Assembly: GCA_945861715.1 (NCBI GenBank)
Contig: CAMAVK010000001.1
Coordinates: 310,001 to 374,000 of the forward strand
DNA length: 64,000 bases
Source of the DNA: Candidatus Woesearchaeota archaeon
Lineage (GTDB): Archaea; Nanobdellota; Nanobdellia; Woesearchaeales; GW2011-AR9
Reading direction: 5' to 3'
The notes beneath the pieces were generated by a model that was given only the letters and a program-made list of their open reading frames with translations, made no database searches and was not told the DNA's origin. Positions within the stretch are counted from its first letter, which is position 1. Every line of letters begins with the position of its first letter. The translations under genes were made by a program, and so were the position numbers. This document shows, in pieces, positions 1 to 8,634 of the stretch.

Positions 1-361
1 CAACCCCAGCTACAAGTGAAGATTCATCATCTTGTGTTATCGCGTGAGCAATAAAAAAGACAAACAAGGGAATCAACGCATAAATAAAATTTGTGACCAG
101 CTTTGCTGCATCCACTGTATCAATAAAAAAAGCAGGTAAAGCAACCATGTAATGATAAAGTGGAAGAAATCTAATTTCTCGACCGCCATATGAAAAAGGA
201 TCATACCACATCGGATGTCCACTTTCAACAATAGTATCCACTTGTCTAATATGGAAATATGATTGGTATGTAAGTCCTCCAATACTAAATGCTACCGTAA
301 GACGTAAAATAAATGTAATCAGTACAATCCCAACCAGAAACCACGCTGTTCTCTTTTCCAT
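1..361 (-). CDS. Partial membrane glycosyltransferase-like protein (GT-C type), N-terminal part
   Basis: The reverse strand has an open frame from the ATG at 361-359 that runs off the left edge, so about 120 N-terminal residues are visible. It starts MEKRTAWFLVGIVLITFILR, a membrane segment near residues 5-25, followed by a loop with HIRQVDTIVESGHPMWYDP and YGGREIRFLPLYHYM, then further hydrophobic segments. A short first loop with acidic and aromatic residues after the first helix resembles GT-C family lipid-linked-sugar transferases (STT3/PMT-like). That family call is inference; the start is supported by a GGAAGGAG/GAGGT-rich leader just upstream. The 69-aa ORF listed at 73..282 is a shadow in another frame. 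The C-terminal half, needed for assignment, lies outside the window. Confidence 0.6.
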   Translation of the reverse strand, partial: MEKRTAWFLVGIVLITFILRLTVAFSIGGLTYQSYFHIRQVDTIVESGHPMWYDPFSYGGREIRFLPLYHYMVALPAFFIDTVDAAKLVTNFIYALIPLFVFFIAHAITQDDESSLVAGV

Positions 362-541
362 ACTCCTTCCTAATACCTCTTTTTGAGCGATACTCCTTTA
401 AACTTAATGAACAATACCAAAATCGCCTTATATATGTTTCCGCCCGATTAGTCGGGAATTATCCTTTTCCTTTAATTCCCCATACTTATTATACACATCA
501 ATCCTCCAAAACTTCTTATACCCACCTTACAATCAAACAAA

Positions 542-1219
542 ATGGCAAAAGTTTCAACAGGTGTTCCCTTTCTAGACCAATTCCTAAATGGCGGCTACGA
601 TGAAGATATTATTACTACCTATTACGGTCCATCCGGCTCTGGAAAAACGAATCTCTGTCTTATTGCCGCAGTTAAAATGGCAGAAACCGGAAAGAAAGTT
701 ATCTTTATAGATACCGAAGGTGGGATTGCAACGGAACGAATTTTGCAACTCACCGCGACCCCCGATGAAGTCCTCAGCCGTATTCTCTTTTCCCAACCAG
801 TAACCTTTGCGGAACAAAAAGAAATATTCCTTCACCTAAAAGACAATCTTCCAGACGACACAGGTCTTATTCTCGTTGATTCCATTTCTATGTTATATCG
901 AATCGAACTCGGTCAATCTGAAGAAGTCTATGAAGTGAACTCAGCTCTGGGAAAGCAAATTGCCTCATTAGTTGAAATTGCCAGACGAAAAAAAATCCCC
1001 GTACTTCTCACCACTCAAGTATATGCTGACTTTGACAACAAGGACAAAGTTAAAATCGTGGGCGGTGACCTCTTAAAATACGGTTCCAAATGTTTAATTG
1101 AACTTCAAACATTAAACAACTGCAGACGCCTCCTTCTCAAAAAACATCGAAGCCAGCCCGAAGGCCAAGAAACATTTTTCAAAATTGTCCAAACCGGAAT
1201 CGAAGAAGTGATACGATAG
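542..1219 (+). CDS. radB: DNA repair and recombination protein RadB
   Basis: A 225-residue RecA/Rad51-family ATPase without the N-terminal helix-hairpin-helix domain of RadA, which is the usual RadB size. Walker A is GPSGSGKTN near residue 29, followed by an IFIDTEGG segment, and Walker B is LILVDSISMLY near residue 105. RadB is known as a euryarchaeal RadA paralogue that modulates recombination and interacts with Hjc and PolD; here that role is by family. A CTTATA box lies about 25-30 nt before the ATG, suggesting a leaderless message. It stands alone, with no operon partner downstream. Confidence 0.92.
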   Translation: MAKVSTGVPFLDQFLNGGYDEDIITTYYGPSGSGKTNLCLIAAVKMAETGKKVIFIDTEGGIATERILQLTATPDEVLSRILFSQPVTFAEQKEIFLHLKDNLPDDTGLILVDSISMLYRIELGQSEEVYEVNSALGKQIASLVEIARRKKIPVLLTTQVYADFDNKDKVKIVGGDLLKYGSKCLIELQTLNNCRRLLLKKHRSQPEGQETFFKIVQTGIEEVIR

Positions 1220-1329
1220 CTAATTCAGCTAGGCTTGAGTTCTTGTACTGCTCTCTCTTTCAAGCATATACCACCCCCCCCCAAAATTATAGACTAACCT
1301 TAATATATTCCTCCTCTCGTAAAATAAAC

Positions 1330-1956
1330 ATGACTTTAACTTACGACACAAACATTGTTTCAGAAGAACAATTCAACAGATTACCGCGCGAAACACAAAT
1401 CGCAATTGAAGTATATCATCCCCCGAGGCCCGCAACACTTCCTAACATCGGCACCCCTGAACTTCTCGAGATAATAATCAATGCAGCAAGTACGGTCGGA
1501 TTTAAGAAAGAAAATTTCACCCCCGCCCACAACCCCCAAGATGCCCTACATCATAATCTCTCCCTTGGATACAACACTAAAAATGACATCGAGATTCGCC
1601 CCCAAGAACCCTATGTCATGTTAAACGGGAATTTCTACTCAATAAAAGACGAAAACGAACTCGTCCTCTGTCCTCCTGAATCTTATTCGTTATTGCCCTA
1701 TGAAAGAATCAGGTGTTCTCCAAACCACCAACGTATCTTTGGATACCTCTCTTCTGAAAATCCAAAAGACCCCATCAAGAATCAAACATACCATGCTAAA
1801 TCCTTCGTCATGGGCGATTGTATGACACTAAGATCATCAGCTTCAACCAAATTTTGGGACATTTTAAAATCGCACGGATTAGAAGAAACGCATCTCCCTC
1901 GTATACCCTCAATGCGTATTTTTGAGCCTGCCTCACTCTATCCTCTAAGGGAATAG
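1330..1956 (+). CDS. Hypothetical protein, 208 aa
   Basis: I do not recognise this protein. The ORF track starts at 1243, but the ATG at 1330 (MTLTYDTNIVSEEQ) is preceded by an AATATA box about 28 nt upstream, typical of leaderless genes here, so I chose that start. The product is soluble, proline-rich in its first third (VYHPPRPATLP) and has no signal peptide, membrane segment or obvious metal-binding motif. A KSFVMGDCMTLRSSAS stretch near residue 165 could be part of a folded core. It is flanked by radB and rpsB on the same strand but separated by intergenic DNA with its own promoter, so no functional link is implied. Confidence 0.55.
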   Translation: MTLTYDTNIVSEEQFNRLPRETQIAIEVYHPPRPATLPNIGTPELLEIIINAASTVGFKKENFTPAHNPQDALHHNLSLGYNTKNDIEIRPQEPYVMLNGNFYSIKDENELVLCPPESYSLLPYERIRCSPNHQRIFGYLSSENPKDPIKNQTYHAKSFVMGDCMTLRSSASTKFWDILKSHGLEETHLPRIPSMRIFEPASLYPLRE

Positions 1957-2215
1957 GAAATGAATGGGGACATGTGGGGACTAAATGTATCACTTTTTTT
2001 ATCTTCTACTACAATATCATAAAAAATATCACCAAACCTCCCCAAACCTTTTTAAATAACCCCTGCTCCAAACAAAATATAGCCAACGTGATTCAAAGTT
2101 AAGATCACATCGCTGCCTGAGGCAAAAATAACGGCAGAAGACAATAGTCTTCTTATAACCTCAAATAAACAAATTGAAATAATCATCAACCAAATCGTAA
2201 ACAAGGTGAACAAAC

Positions 2216-2854
2216 ATGACAACCGCAAACACAACTCCCGCAGTACAACAAATGGAAAAGCAAGAGACAAAGCTCTTAGATTCAAATGAATACCTAAAAT
2301 CAGGTATCCACATCGGAACCAAATTCAAAACCAAATATATGGCTGAATTCATTTACAAAACCAGACCTGATGGACTCTCCGTACTCAATTTGAAAAAAAT
2401 TGATGAGCGAATTGCAGTTGCAATCAACTTACTCTGCCAATATGAAGCAAAAGATATCCTTATTGTTTCAAGACGAGAAAACGGCTGGAAAGGCTTAAAA
2501 CTTCTTCACAAACTAACTGGCATCCCTATAATTGACGGAAGATACCCGCCAGGAATTTTAACCAACCCAAATTTGGAAACATTTACTGAACCAAAACTGA
2601 TTATGGTAAGTGACCCGTGGCCAGACAAAAACATCGTTGAAGATGCTGCTCGAATAGGAATTCCGGTAATAGCTTTATGTGATACCAACAATCAATCAAA
2701 CAATATTGATCTTGTAGTTCCATGTAATAACAAAGGAAAGAAATCCGTTGGCCTAGTATTCTTCCTCATCGCACGAGAATTCATGGTACGAAAGAACCTG
2801 ATTCGAAACGCCGACGAATTCAAGCACACTATCGAAGAGTTCGTAGAAGAGTAA
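2216..2854 (+). CDS. rpsB: 30S ribosomal protein uS2 (archaeal type)
   Basis: A small-subunit ribosomal protein of 212 residues, close to the archaeal uS2 length. Family signatures are SGIHIGTKFKTKYM near residue 29, DGLSVLNLKKIDERI, a GRYPPGILTNP loop, and PKLIMVSDPWPDKNIVEDA followed by GIPVIALCDTNN. The acidic tail (EEFVEE) is typical of archaeal forms. AAGGTGA sits 7 nt before the ATG, so this is one of the Shine-Dalgarno-led genes. In many archaea the gene clusters with rpoN/rpoK/eno; here it is isolated between an unknown ORF and a sugar nucleotidyltransferase, indicating a rearranged ribosomal operon. Confidence 0.96.
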   Translation: MTTANTTPAVQQMEKQETKLLDSNEYLKSGIHIGTKFKTKYMAEFIYKTRPDGLSVLNLKKIDERIAVAINLLCQYEAKDILIVSRRENGWKGLKLLHKLTGIPIIDGRYPPGILTNPNLETFTEPKLIMVSDPWPDKNIVEDAARIGIPVIALCDTNNQSNNIDLVVPCNNKGKKSVGLVFFLIAREFMVRKNLIRNADEFKHTIEEFVEE

Positions 2855-2882
2855 TTTTTTCTATTGTTTAATTTTCTTTTTA
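2855..2882 (+). terminator. T-rich terminator after rpsB
   Basis: Two T-tracts (TTTTTT, then a TTTTCTTTTT run) follow directly after the rpsB stop codon. Archaeal RNA polymerase terminates on T-rich non-template tracts, so this is a plausible intrinsic terminator; no hairpin is needed or seen. Confidence 0.5.
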
Positions 2883-3000
2883 ACTATTTGACCACCTTTT
2901 TCTACCTTTAATCCTCAACCATTTCTTATACCATACACCCCCATTTTCTAGTCCATCTATACACAATCCTAATAAATACCCTCTTCTCCTAACTAATCCT

Positions 3001-4176
3001 ATGGAAGCAGTTATTCTCGCAGCAGGAAAAGGAAGTCGAATCCATCCATTCTCACAAGATCGACCAAAACCACTCATTAAAATTGCAAACAAAGCAGTTT
3101 TAGAACACAATCTCGATCAATTAGTAGGCCTCATCACCCAAGCCGTCATTATTGTAGGATATAAAAAAGACATGATTATTGAACATCTCGGTCATACCTA
3201 CAAAGGAATCAAACTAACCTATCTCATCCAAGAAGAACAAAAAGGAACCGGTCACGCACTGCTTCAAGCAAAAGAACTCATCACAGGAAAAATGCTGGTT
3301 CTCAATGGTGATGATTTATTTGCCCGATCTGATATGATAAACCTCCTAAAGTATCCAAATTGCATCCTGGTGGAATACAAAGAAGATCCATCGGCCTTTG
3401 GTTCAGTGGTAATTGAAGACAACAAAGTCAAAGAAATAGTTGAAAAGTCCCCGATAATAATTTCTCACTTTGTAAATACTGGGATGTATTGTTTTGAACA
3501 AGACGTCTTTGATATCCTCTCCACAATCAAACCCAGTATTCGTGGTGAATATGAATTAACTGATGCTGTAAAAATTCTCTCTCTCCAAGATAAAATGGAT
3601 GCTCAAACAGTACAGGGGTATTGGATTCCTGTAGGGTACCCATGGCACATTTTGGACGCCACTGAAATTCTACTCAGCCAAAGTCACGCTCTTTCCATCA
3701 AAGGAACTCTCAAGCGTCATGTCCGAATCAACGGGACAGCGGATATTGGGGAAGGAAGTATCATCAGCGATCATTGCACATTAACAGGTAACATCATCAT
3801 CGGTAAAAATGTTCATATCGGAAAAAACGTCTTAATCACCGGATTCTGCGCTATCGCAGACAACACCACCATTCATGAAAATGTCATCATTCATAATAGT
3901 GTCATTGGTCAACATTGTATTCTTGAAGAAAATTGTGAGATGTATGACTCAGTTTTAGGAAACGGTGTGACACTTCATCCACATGTCATACTTCATAATA
4001 CCTCTCCCCCAGCAACAACTCAAAACAACCAGACTCCATCTCAAACTATCCCTCTTCATATCAACGGCAAAACATTTGATTCAGGAAAGCGAGAATTAGG
4101 ATCATTCATCGCCGACAACATCCAAATCACAAATTCCCTCACTGCAGGCGAAATCATTGACACTCCCACCAAATAA
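3001..4176 (+). CDS. Bifunctional sugar-1-phosphate nucleotidylyltransferase / acetyltransferase (GlmU-like)
   Basis: The 391-residue product has an N-terminal nucleotidyltransferase domain (MEAVILAAGKGSRIHPFS, then RPKPLIKIANKAVLEH; the GxGxR loop and PKP motif bind NTP) and a C-terminal left-handed beta-helix from about residue 250 made of hexapeptide repeats such as IIIGKNVHIGKNVLI and SVIGQHCIL. The catalytic acidic loop LVLNGDDLF is present. This architecture is the archaeal GlmU/ST0452 type that makes UDP-GlcNAc or dTDP-glucose-like donors. The actual sugar cannot be fixed from sequence. The helix domain runs into a low-complexity stretch (TSPPATTQNNQTPSQT) before a final segment. It lies just upstream of surface-sugar enzymes, consistent with S-layer or glycan biosynthesis. 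Confidence 0.85.
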   Translation: MEAVILAAGKGSRIHPFSQDRPKPLIKIANKAVLEHNLDQLVGLITQAVIIVGYKKDMIIEHLGHTYKGIKLTYLIQEEQKGTGHALLQAKELITGKMLVLNGDDLFARSDMINLLKYPNCILVEYKEDPSAFGSVVIEDNKVKEIVEKSPIIISHFVNTGMYCFEQDVFDILSTIKPSIRGEYELTDAVKILSLQDKMDAQTVQGYWIPVGYPWHILDATEILLSQSHALSIKGTLKRHVRINGTADIGEGSIISDHCTLTGNIIIGKNVHIGKNVLITGFCAIADNTTIHENVIIHNSVIGQHCILEENCEMYDSVLGNGVTLHPHVILHNTSPPATTQNNQTPSQTIPLHINGKTFDSGKRELGSFIADNIQITNSLTAGEIIDTPTK

Positions 4177-4276
4177 TTTTTTGCTTTCCACTTTCTAACG
4201 TAATTTTCCTTCCATTTCCTCCTAACTCATGAAACCAACCCTTTTTTATACTAGAAAAGAAAAATAACTTCTTTTC

Positions 4277-5533
4277 ATGGCCGAATTCCTCGATTTTTAT
4301 GAACCTGCTGAAGATTCCTTCCTCTTGCAAGAACAAGTTAAAAAACACGCCTATGGAAAAGTAGTCGATGTTGGAACAGGTTCTGGTATCCAAGCTCTTA
4401 CCGCAGCAACAGTAAACAACGTAACTTCCATCCTAGCTATTGACATCAATCCTCTCGCTCTAACCCACGTACAAACGCAAGCAAAAACAAAACACCTTAG
4501 AATCAAAACCCTTCTCTCATCCAAATTCACATCACTCCCCACAAAAGAAAAATTTGATACTATCATCTGTAACCCCCCCTATCTGCCTGAAGATGCTCAT
4601 ATCGTTGACCCAGCCCTATTCGGAGGAAAACATGGCTTCGAATGGTCAGAAGATTTCCTCTCTCATGCCGCAAACTATCTTGACCCAAACGGCCAAATAC
4701 TGTTCCTCTTTTCATCCTTAACCATCAAGGAAAAAATTGATGGCATCATCGCCCAAAATCTCCTGGAATCCGTTCTTCTCAGCACCGGTAAAATTCCGTT
4801 TGAAACACTCTATATCTACAAAATAACCAAATCGCCCATCAGAAAACAAATTGAATCTGCAGGTATCTCTTCTATCCAATATCACGCGAAAGGCAAGCGC
4901 GGTCTCGTGTACAAAGCAAAGTACAATCCAACTAAACTAATTAAGAAAACATCTTCAAAACACATTGCAGTAGCAATCAAAATTACCAATCCGAACAGTC
5001 ATGCCAAAAGCCGAATTGAAATTGAAGGTAACATTCTAAAAGAAATGAACAAGCATTCCATTGGCCCAAAACTATATCTTGCAACCAAAGAGTTTCTTGT
5101 ACTTGAATTTATTGAGGGCGTACTCTTAGAAAAACATCTTCCCACCCTCAGCTCATCAGACGCCAAAGTCTTACTCACAAAAGTCCTAGCACAATGCTTC
5201 ACTATGGATGCCCTGGGATATTCCAAAGAAGAAATGCATCACCCCTACAAGCACATACTCCTCTCCAAAAATCAAGAGCCCATCTTCATCGATTTTGAAA
5301 GAGCAACAAAAACGGATCGCCCCAAAAATGTGAGCCAATGCCTCGAATATTTCGCAAGAAATAAAACTATCCTAACCATCCTAAACCAAACACCTGAATC
5401 TATTCGTACACTTGCTAAAACATACCAAAAAACAAAAGAAACCTATAATTCAGTTCTAACGCAGCTATTTCCTCCTCATCAACCCACATCCAAATCTCAT
5501 ATAAAGCAAATACATAAACCATCCAAAAAATGA
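4277..5533 (+). CDS. Fusion: Mtq2/HemK-like N5-glutamine methyltransferase + COG2112-like protein kinase
   Basis: Residues 1 to about 190 form a class I methyltransferase of the Mtq2/HemK2 type: FYEPAEDSFLL at the N terminus, SAM loop VDVGTGSG (30-37), AIDINP after strand 2, and the catalytic NPPY at 99-102. Known relatives methylate the glutamine of the GGQ motif of class I release factor. Residues about 195-390 are a compact protein kinase of the COG2112/RIO-Bud32-like group: KRGLVYKA glycine-rich loop, VAIKI lysine, IEIEGNIL glutamate, LVLEFIEG hinge, HPYKHILL catalytic-loop equivalent and FIDFERAT in the DFG position. Most archaea carry these as separate genes, so the fusion is notable. 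Its stop overlaps the next start (ATGA), so the two are probably translationally coupled. Confidence 0.8.
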   Translation: MAEFLDFYEPAEDSFLLQEQVKKHAYGKVVDVGTGSGIQALTAATVNNVTSILAIDINPLALTHVQTQAKTKHLRIKTLLSSKFTSLPTKEKFDTIICNPPYLPEDAHIVDPALFGGKHGFEWSEDFLSHAANYLDPNGQILFLFSSLTIKEKIDGIIAQNLLESVLLSTGKIPFETLYIYKITKSPIRKQIESAGISSIQYHAKGKRGLVYKAKYNPTKLIKKTSSKHIAVAIKITNPNSHAKSRIEIEGNILKEMNKHSIGPKLYLATKEFLVLEFIEGVLLEKHLPTLSSSDAKVLLTKVLAQCFTMDALGYSKEEMHHPYKHILLSKNQEPIFIDFERATKTDRPKNVSQCLEYFARNKTILTILNQTPESIRTLAKTYQKTKETYNSVLTQLFPPHQPTSKSHIKQIHKPSKK

Positions 5534-7527
5534 AAGCCTGTGATATACCAATCCTCATGTACCATGACATCGGCGTATACCGCAGCCCATGGTGCATTAC
5601 TCCCGAACTTCTTGAAAGTCATCTCAAATATCTGAGCGACCATAACATTCATACCATCACCATGCAGGAACTCGATTTTCTCCTCAAAGTTGATGGAGAC
5701 CTTCCTCAAGATTGCGTAGTCCTAACATTCGATGACGCAAGGTTGGGTGTCCATACTTATGCCCTCCCTTTACTCAACAAATACTCCATGAAAGCTACTC
5801 TTTTTGTGGTATCAGATTGGGTTCAAGATCATAACGCCATCCCCGAGCGTGAATATTACTCTGAGTTCATGACCATCCAAGACGTGCAGGACTGTCTTCA
5901 AAACGGTTGGGAACTCGGATCTCATTCAAAGACACATCGTAAACTCTCAACCATATCCGAATCTGAATATGAATCCGAACTGAAGGATTCAAAACGAGTT
6001 CTCGAAAGCATATTCAATACGAACATCACCAGTTATGGCATTCCGTATGGTCAACTAAACGATAAAATGCAGAACCTCATACCCCCAACGTACATAAGCG
6101 CCGTCTCAACCAAACGAGGTCTAGCAAAAACACCATTTTCATTCGCAAGGCAATGGGTAACACCCGATGTTTCACACGTTATCTTTCCTCTTCTGCTCAC
6201 AAAACAAACACTAAGCATTTGCATGATTGTCAAAAACGAAGAAAAGTTTCTTCCTGCATGTCTCACTTCAATTGCACCAATAGCAGATGAAATAATCATT
6301 ATCGATACCGGAAGCAACGATCAAACAATCAACATCGCAAAACAATTCAACGCAAAAATAATTGAAATCCCCTGGGAAAATAACTTTAGCACAGCAAGAA
6401 ACATCTCACTTCAACATGCCACCAGTGATTGGATATTCGTCATTGACGCAGATGAAATTATGACCTCCTCCGACCTCATTTTAATCGAAAACGCCATACA
6501 TCACCCCATGGTTGATGCATACCAAATTATCACTAAAAATTATACTAATGCCACACAATCCTCGCATTTCACTCCAACTCCGAACCATCCACACTCTCAC
6601 AACTTTCCAGGGTACGTCCCATCCATAAAAGTAAGGCTCTTCAAAAATAAACCGGATTATCGTTTTCAAGGTGATGTTCACGAATTAATTGATAACTCAA
6701 TCATTAACTCAGCTGGAAAATTAGAACTTCTCCCAATCAGTATCCATCATTATGGCGAACTCAAAAACAATACCTCTGAAAAACTAAATCTTCACCTCCA
6801 GTTAAACAAAAAAAAAGTCGAAGAAGATCCCAAAAACGAAAAAGCTCTTTTCGATCTAGCCATGCAACAGAAATTAACCAATCAGCCTCAAGAAGCATTA
6901 TCAACACTTAATCTTCTCCTCATCCACAATCCAACTCACATTCCTGCGTATATTGAACAAGGCATTTGCTACACTAAACTACACCAATTTCAAAAAGCAG
7001 AACAATGTTACCAAAAAGCCAAGGAGATAATCCTTACCACCAATAACTCATTCATAGACACCGCTTCTTCGTCTCCTACTAAGACCACACCCTCCACCAT
7101 CACTTCCACTCCGAGCAATAAAAAATATCTTTGCGAAATATATTTTGGACTGGGATATATCTATTTGCAACGCTCAACTCCCCCTACCTCAGAAAATCTA
7201 TTAGATGCTCAAATCAATTTTGAGAACGCGCTCGAATTAAATCCAAAACACCTGTTAGCAAGAATTAATCTCGGGGCAATCTACGAAAAACAACACCAAT
7301 ACTCAAAAGCCATTGCCCACCTAAAATATGCCCTAACCCTCCATCCAACCAATCCCCAAGCCCTATTCAATCTTGGCGTGGTCTATGAAAAACAAAAGCA
7401 ACTCCTCATAGCTAGAGATTATTATCAGCAAGCAACCGGTGCAGGGCACCCTCAGGCTCAGAAATATGCAGAGAAAATTACCCTATTCCTAGAAAAAAGC
7501 AACCACAAAGATAACCAATTCAGTTGA
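5530..7527 (+). CDS. Fusion: polysaccharide deacetylase + family 2 glycosyltransferase + TPR domain
   Basis: The 665-residue protein has three modules. Residues 1 to about 215 are a CE4/NodB polysaccharide deacetylase with metal-site motifs LTFDDA and HSKTH. Residues about 220-430 are a GT-A fold glycosyltransferase family 2 domain: SICMIVKNEE start, IIIIDTGSNDQT, ENNFSTARN and the acidic IDADE metal/nucleotide motif. From about 450 to the end are tetratricopeptide repeats (for example ALFNLGVVYEKQKQLLIARDYY), interrupted by a Ser/Thr/Pro-rich linker near 510-535. No signal peptide or membrane helix is evident, so it probably acts on the cytoplasmic face of lipid-linked or nucleotide-linked sugars. 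It overlaps the upstream fusion gene by 4 nt. Substrate unknown. Confidence 0.82.
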   Translation: MKACDIPILMYHDIGVYRSPWCITPELLESHLKYLSDHNIHTITMQELDFLLKVDGDLPQDCVVLTFDDARLGVHTYALPLLNKYSMKATLFVVSDWVQDHNAIPEREYYSEFMTIQDVQDCLQNGWELGSHSKTHRKLSTISESEYESELKDSKRVLESIFNTNITSYGIPYGQLNDKMQNLIPPTYISAVSTKRGLAKTPFSFARQWVTPDVSHVIFPLLLTKQTLSICMIVKNEEKFLPACLTSIAPIADEIIIIDTGSNDQTINIAKQFNAKIIEIPWENNFSTARNISLQHATSDWIFVIDADEIMTSSDLILIENAIHHPMVDAYQIITKNYTNATQSSHFTPTPNHPHSHNFPGYVPSIKVRLFKNKPDYRFQGDVHELIDNSIINSAGKLELLPISIHHYGELKNNTSEKLNLHLQLNKKKVEEDPKNEKALFDLAMQQKLTNQPQEALSTLNLLLIHNPTHIPAYIEQGICYTKLHQFQKAEQCYQKAKEIILTTNNSFIDTASSSPTKTTPSTITSTPSNKKYLCEIYFGLGYIYLQRSTPPTSENLLDAQINFENALELNPKHLLARINLGAIYEKQHQYSKAIAHLKYALTLHPTNPQALFNLGVVYEKQKQLLIARDYYQQATGAGHPQAQKYAEKITLFLEKSNHKDNQFS

Positions 7528-7599
7528 AACGCAGCCCTTCTACCCACAATCTTCCTACTTTTTCCCCTATTAATTCTATTCTATTTCAAGCAAAAAGGG

Positions 7600-8256
7600 C
7601 TACTTTTTAACCATGAATTCCAGTTTTCCTTCCGAAAAAATACCTTGTTCCAGCACAACGGGCCGCCAGGTATCAAATACCAACTCAGAGTCAAGCCAAA
7701 GAGCAAGATCCTTAGGATTACCAATCGTGGCTGAAAGTCCAACGATTTGGGGTGAGTATAGCATCTTAAGCAAGGTAATCACAATTTCCAATGTCGGACC
7801 GCGGCTCTGATCTTGGAGTAAATGAATTTCATCAACCACCACTACCTTAACCGATGAAATCCAACCATGTCTATCTCGTAACAGGGAATCTAACTTCTCA
7901 GATGTCAACACAAGAATATCGGCGTTACCTAATCTTTTTTCATCTCCCTCTACATCCCCTGTGGATAGCGCAACAGAATAAGGGGTACCCGCAAGTAATT
8001 CCTTAAACTCCCTAAATTTCTCCGTTCCAAGCGCTTTAAGTGGAACAACATACAGTCCCTTCCCTTTGCCTAATATATTAATAAGGGCCATCGAACCAAC
8101 CAACGTTTTCCCCGACGCGGTAGGCGCACACACAAGAACACTCTTTTCCTCTAAAAGACCTGAACGAACTGCTTTTTCTTGAATGGGAGATAGAGTCCCA
8201 AATTTCGAATATCTCGACGTAAAGAACAAGGGGAGTGGTAAATCATTGAAATCCAT
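7600..8256 (-). CDS. Truncated Hel308-like helicase, RecA1 domain only
   Basis: Only 218 residues are encoded, against about 700 for Hel308/Ski2-type helicases. What is present is a clean first motor domain: Q-motif-like GTLSPIQEKAVRSGLLEEKS, Walker A APTASGKT, motif Ia VVPLKALG, motif Ib VLTSEKLDSLLR, Walker B DEIH and motif III SATIGNP. The frame stops just after WRPVVLEQGIF, the point where Hel308 enters its second RecA domain. The next gene is convergent 72 nt away, with no remnant of RecA2, winged-helix or ratchet domains. It may be a decayed gene, one half of a split helicase whose partner lies elsewhere, or a stand-alone ATPase domain. Intact motifs argue against old decay. Confidence 0.75.
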   Translation of the reverse strand: MDFNDLPLPLFFTSRYSKFGTLSPIQEKAVRSGLLEEKSVLVCAPTASGKTLVGSMALINILGKGKGLYVVPLKALGTEKFREFKELLAGTPYSVALSTGDVEGDEKRLGNADILVLTSEKLDSLLRDRHGWISSVKVVVVDEIHLLQDQSRGPTLEIVITLLKMLYSPQIVGLSATIGNPKDLALWLDSELVFDTWRPVVLEQGIFSEGKLEFMVKK

Positions 8257-8362
8257 ATCCTTTTATACCCTCTCACTTTTAATAAACTTTCGACGAGAAA
8301 ATCTATCTTCCCTTAAAATTTCCGACTAAGAAAAAAAAGGGAACTAAGTTCTATATCCAAAG

Positions 8363-8384
8363 TTCATCATTTCCAAATGATGAA
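8363..8384. promoter_or_regulatory. Perfect inverted repeat upstream of S-layer promoter
   Basis: Arms TTCATCATTT and AAATGATGAA are exact reverse complements separated by CC. The spacing and symmetry suit a dimeric DNA-binding protein, upstream of the S-layer core promoters. Which protein binds is unknown. Confidence 0.5.
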
Positions 8385-8394
8385 TGCCTGAAAC

Positions 8395-8409
8395 CACCAA
8401 ATATTGGTG
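8395..8409. promoter_or_regulatory. Second short palindrome upstream of S-layer promoter
   Basis: CACCAA-ATA-TTGGTG is a perfect 6-bp inverted repeat with a 3-nt spacer, lying directly upstream of the first of two tandem TATA elements. Operator-like by shape only. Confidence 0.4.
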
Positions 8410-8412
8410 TTT

Positions 8413-8424
8413 AAAGGCTTATAA
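8413..8424 (+). promoter_or_regulatory. Candidate distal S-layer core promoter (BRE/TATA)
   Basis: AAAGGCTTATAA combines a purine-rich BRE-like stretch with a TATA box. The identical 12-mer recurs 47 nt downstream, so the gene may have two tandem promoters. Confidence 0.5.
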
Positions 8425-8459
8425 TTCAAGTTTTACATATCTAGGGGGGGAATATTACG

Positions 8460-8471
8460 AAAGGCTTATAA
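8460..8471 (+). promoter_or_regulatory. Candidate proximal S-layer core promoter (BRE/TATA)
   Basis: The second copy of AAAGGCTTATAA, in the context CGAAAGGCTTATAAACC, is the better BRE plus TATA match. Transcription starting about 25-30 nt downstream would leave a leader of roughly 140 nt before the GGAGGTG site at 8618-8624, unusual in a window where most genes look leaderless. Between the two promoters is a run of seven Gs (8444-8450). Confidence 0.55.
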
Positions 8472-8634
8472 ACCATTTTCCTGTCTACTGCCTAATCAAG
8501 ATTCACAGCCAATCAAGCACTCACCTTTGAAATCGAAATGACGTAAGCCGCCAAGGTGCGCCGTTCGGAATTTTCAAAGGATGGGTAAGAAGGGATGTGG
8601 GTAGGATATTCAAACACGGAGGTGTGTTTTGAGA

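Noticed and set aside
73-282. 69-aa ORF on the reverse strand at the left edge
   Set aside because: A longer reverse-strand frame (1-361) with a convincing membrane-protein sequence and start overlaps it; this ORF is in a different frame.
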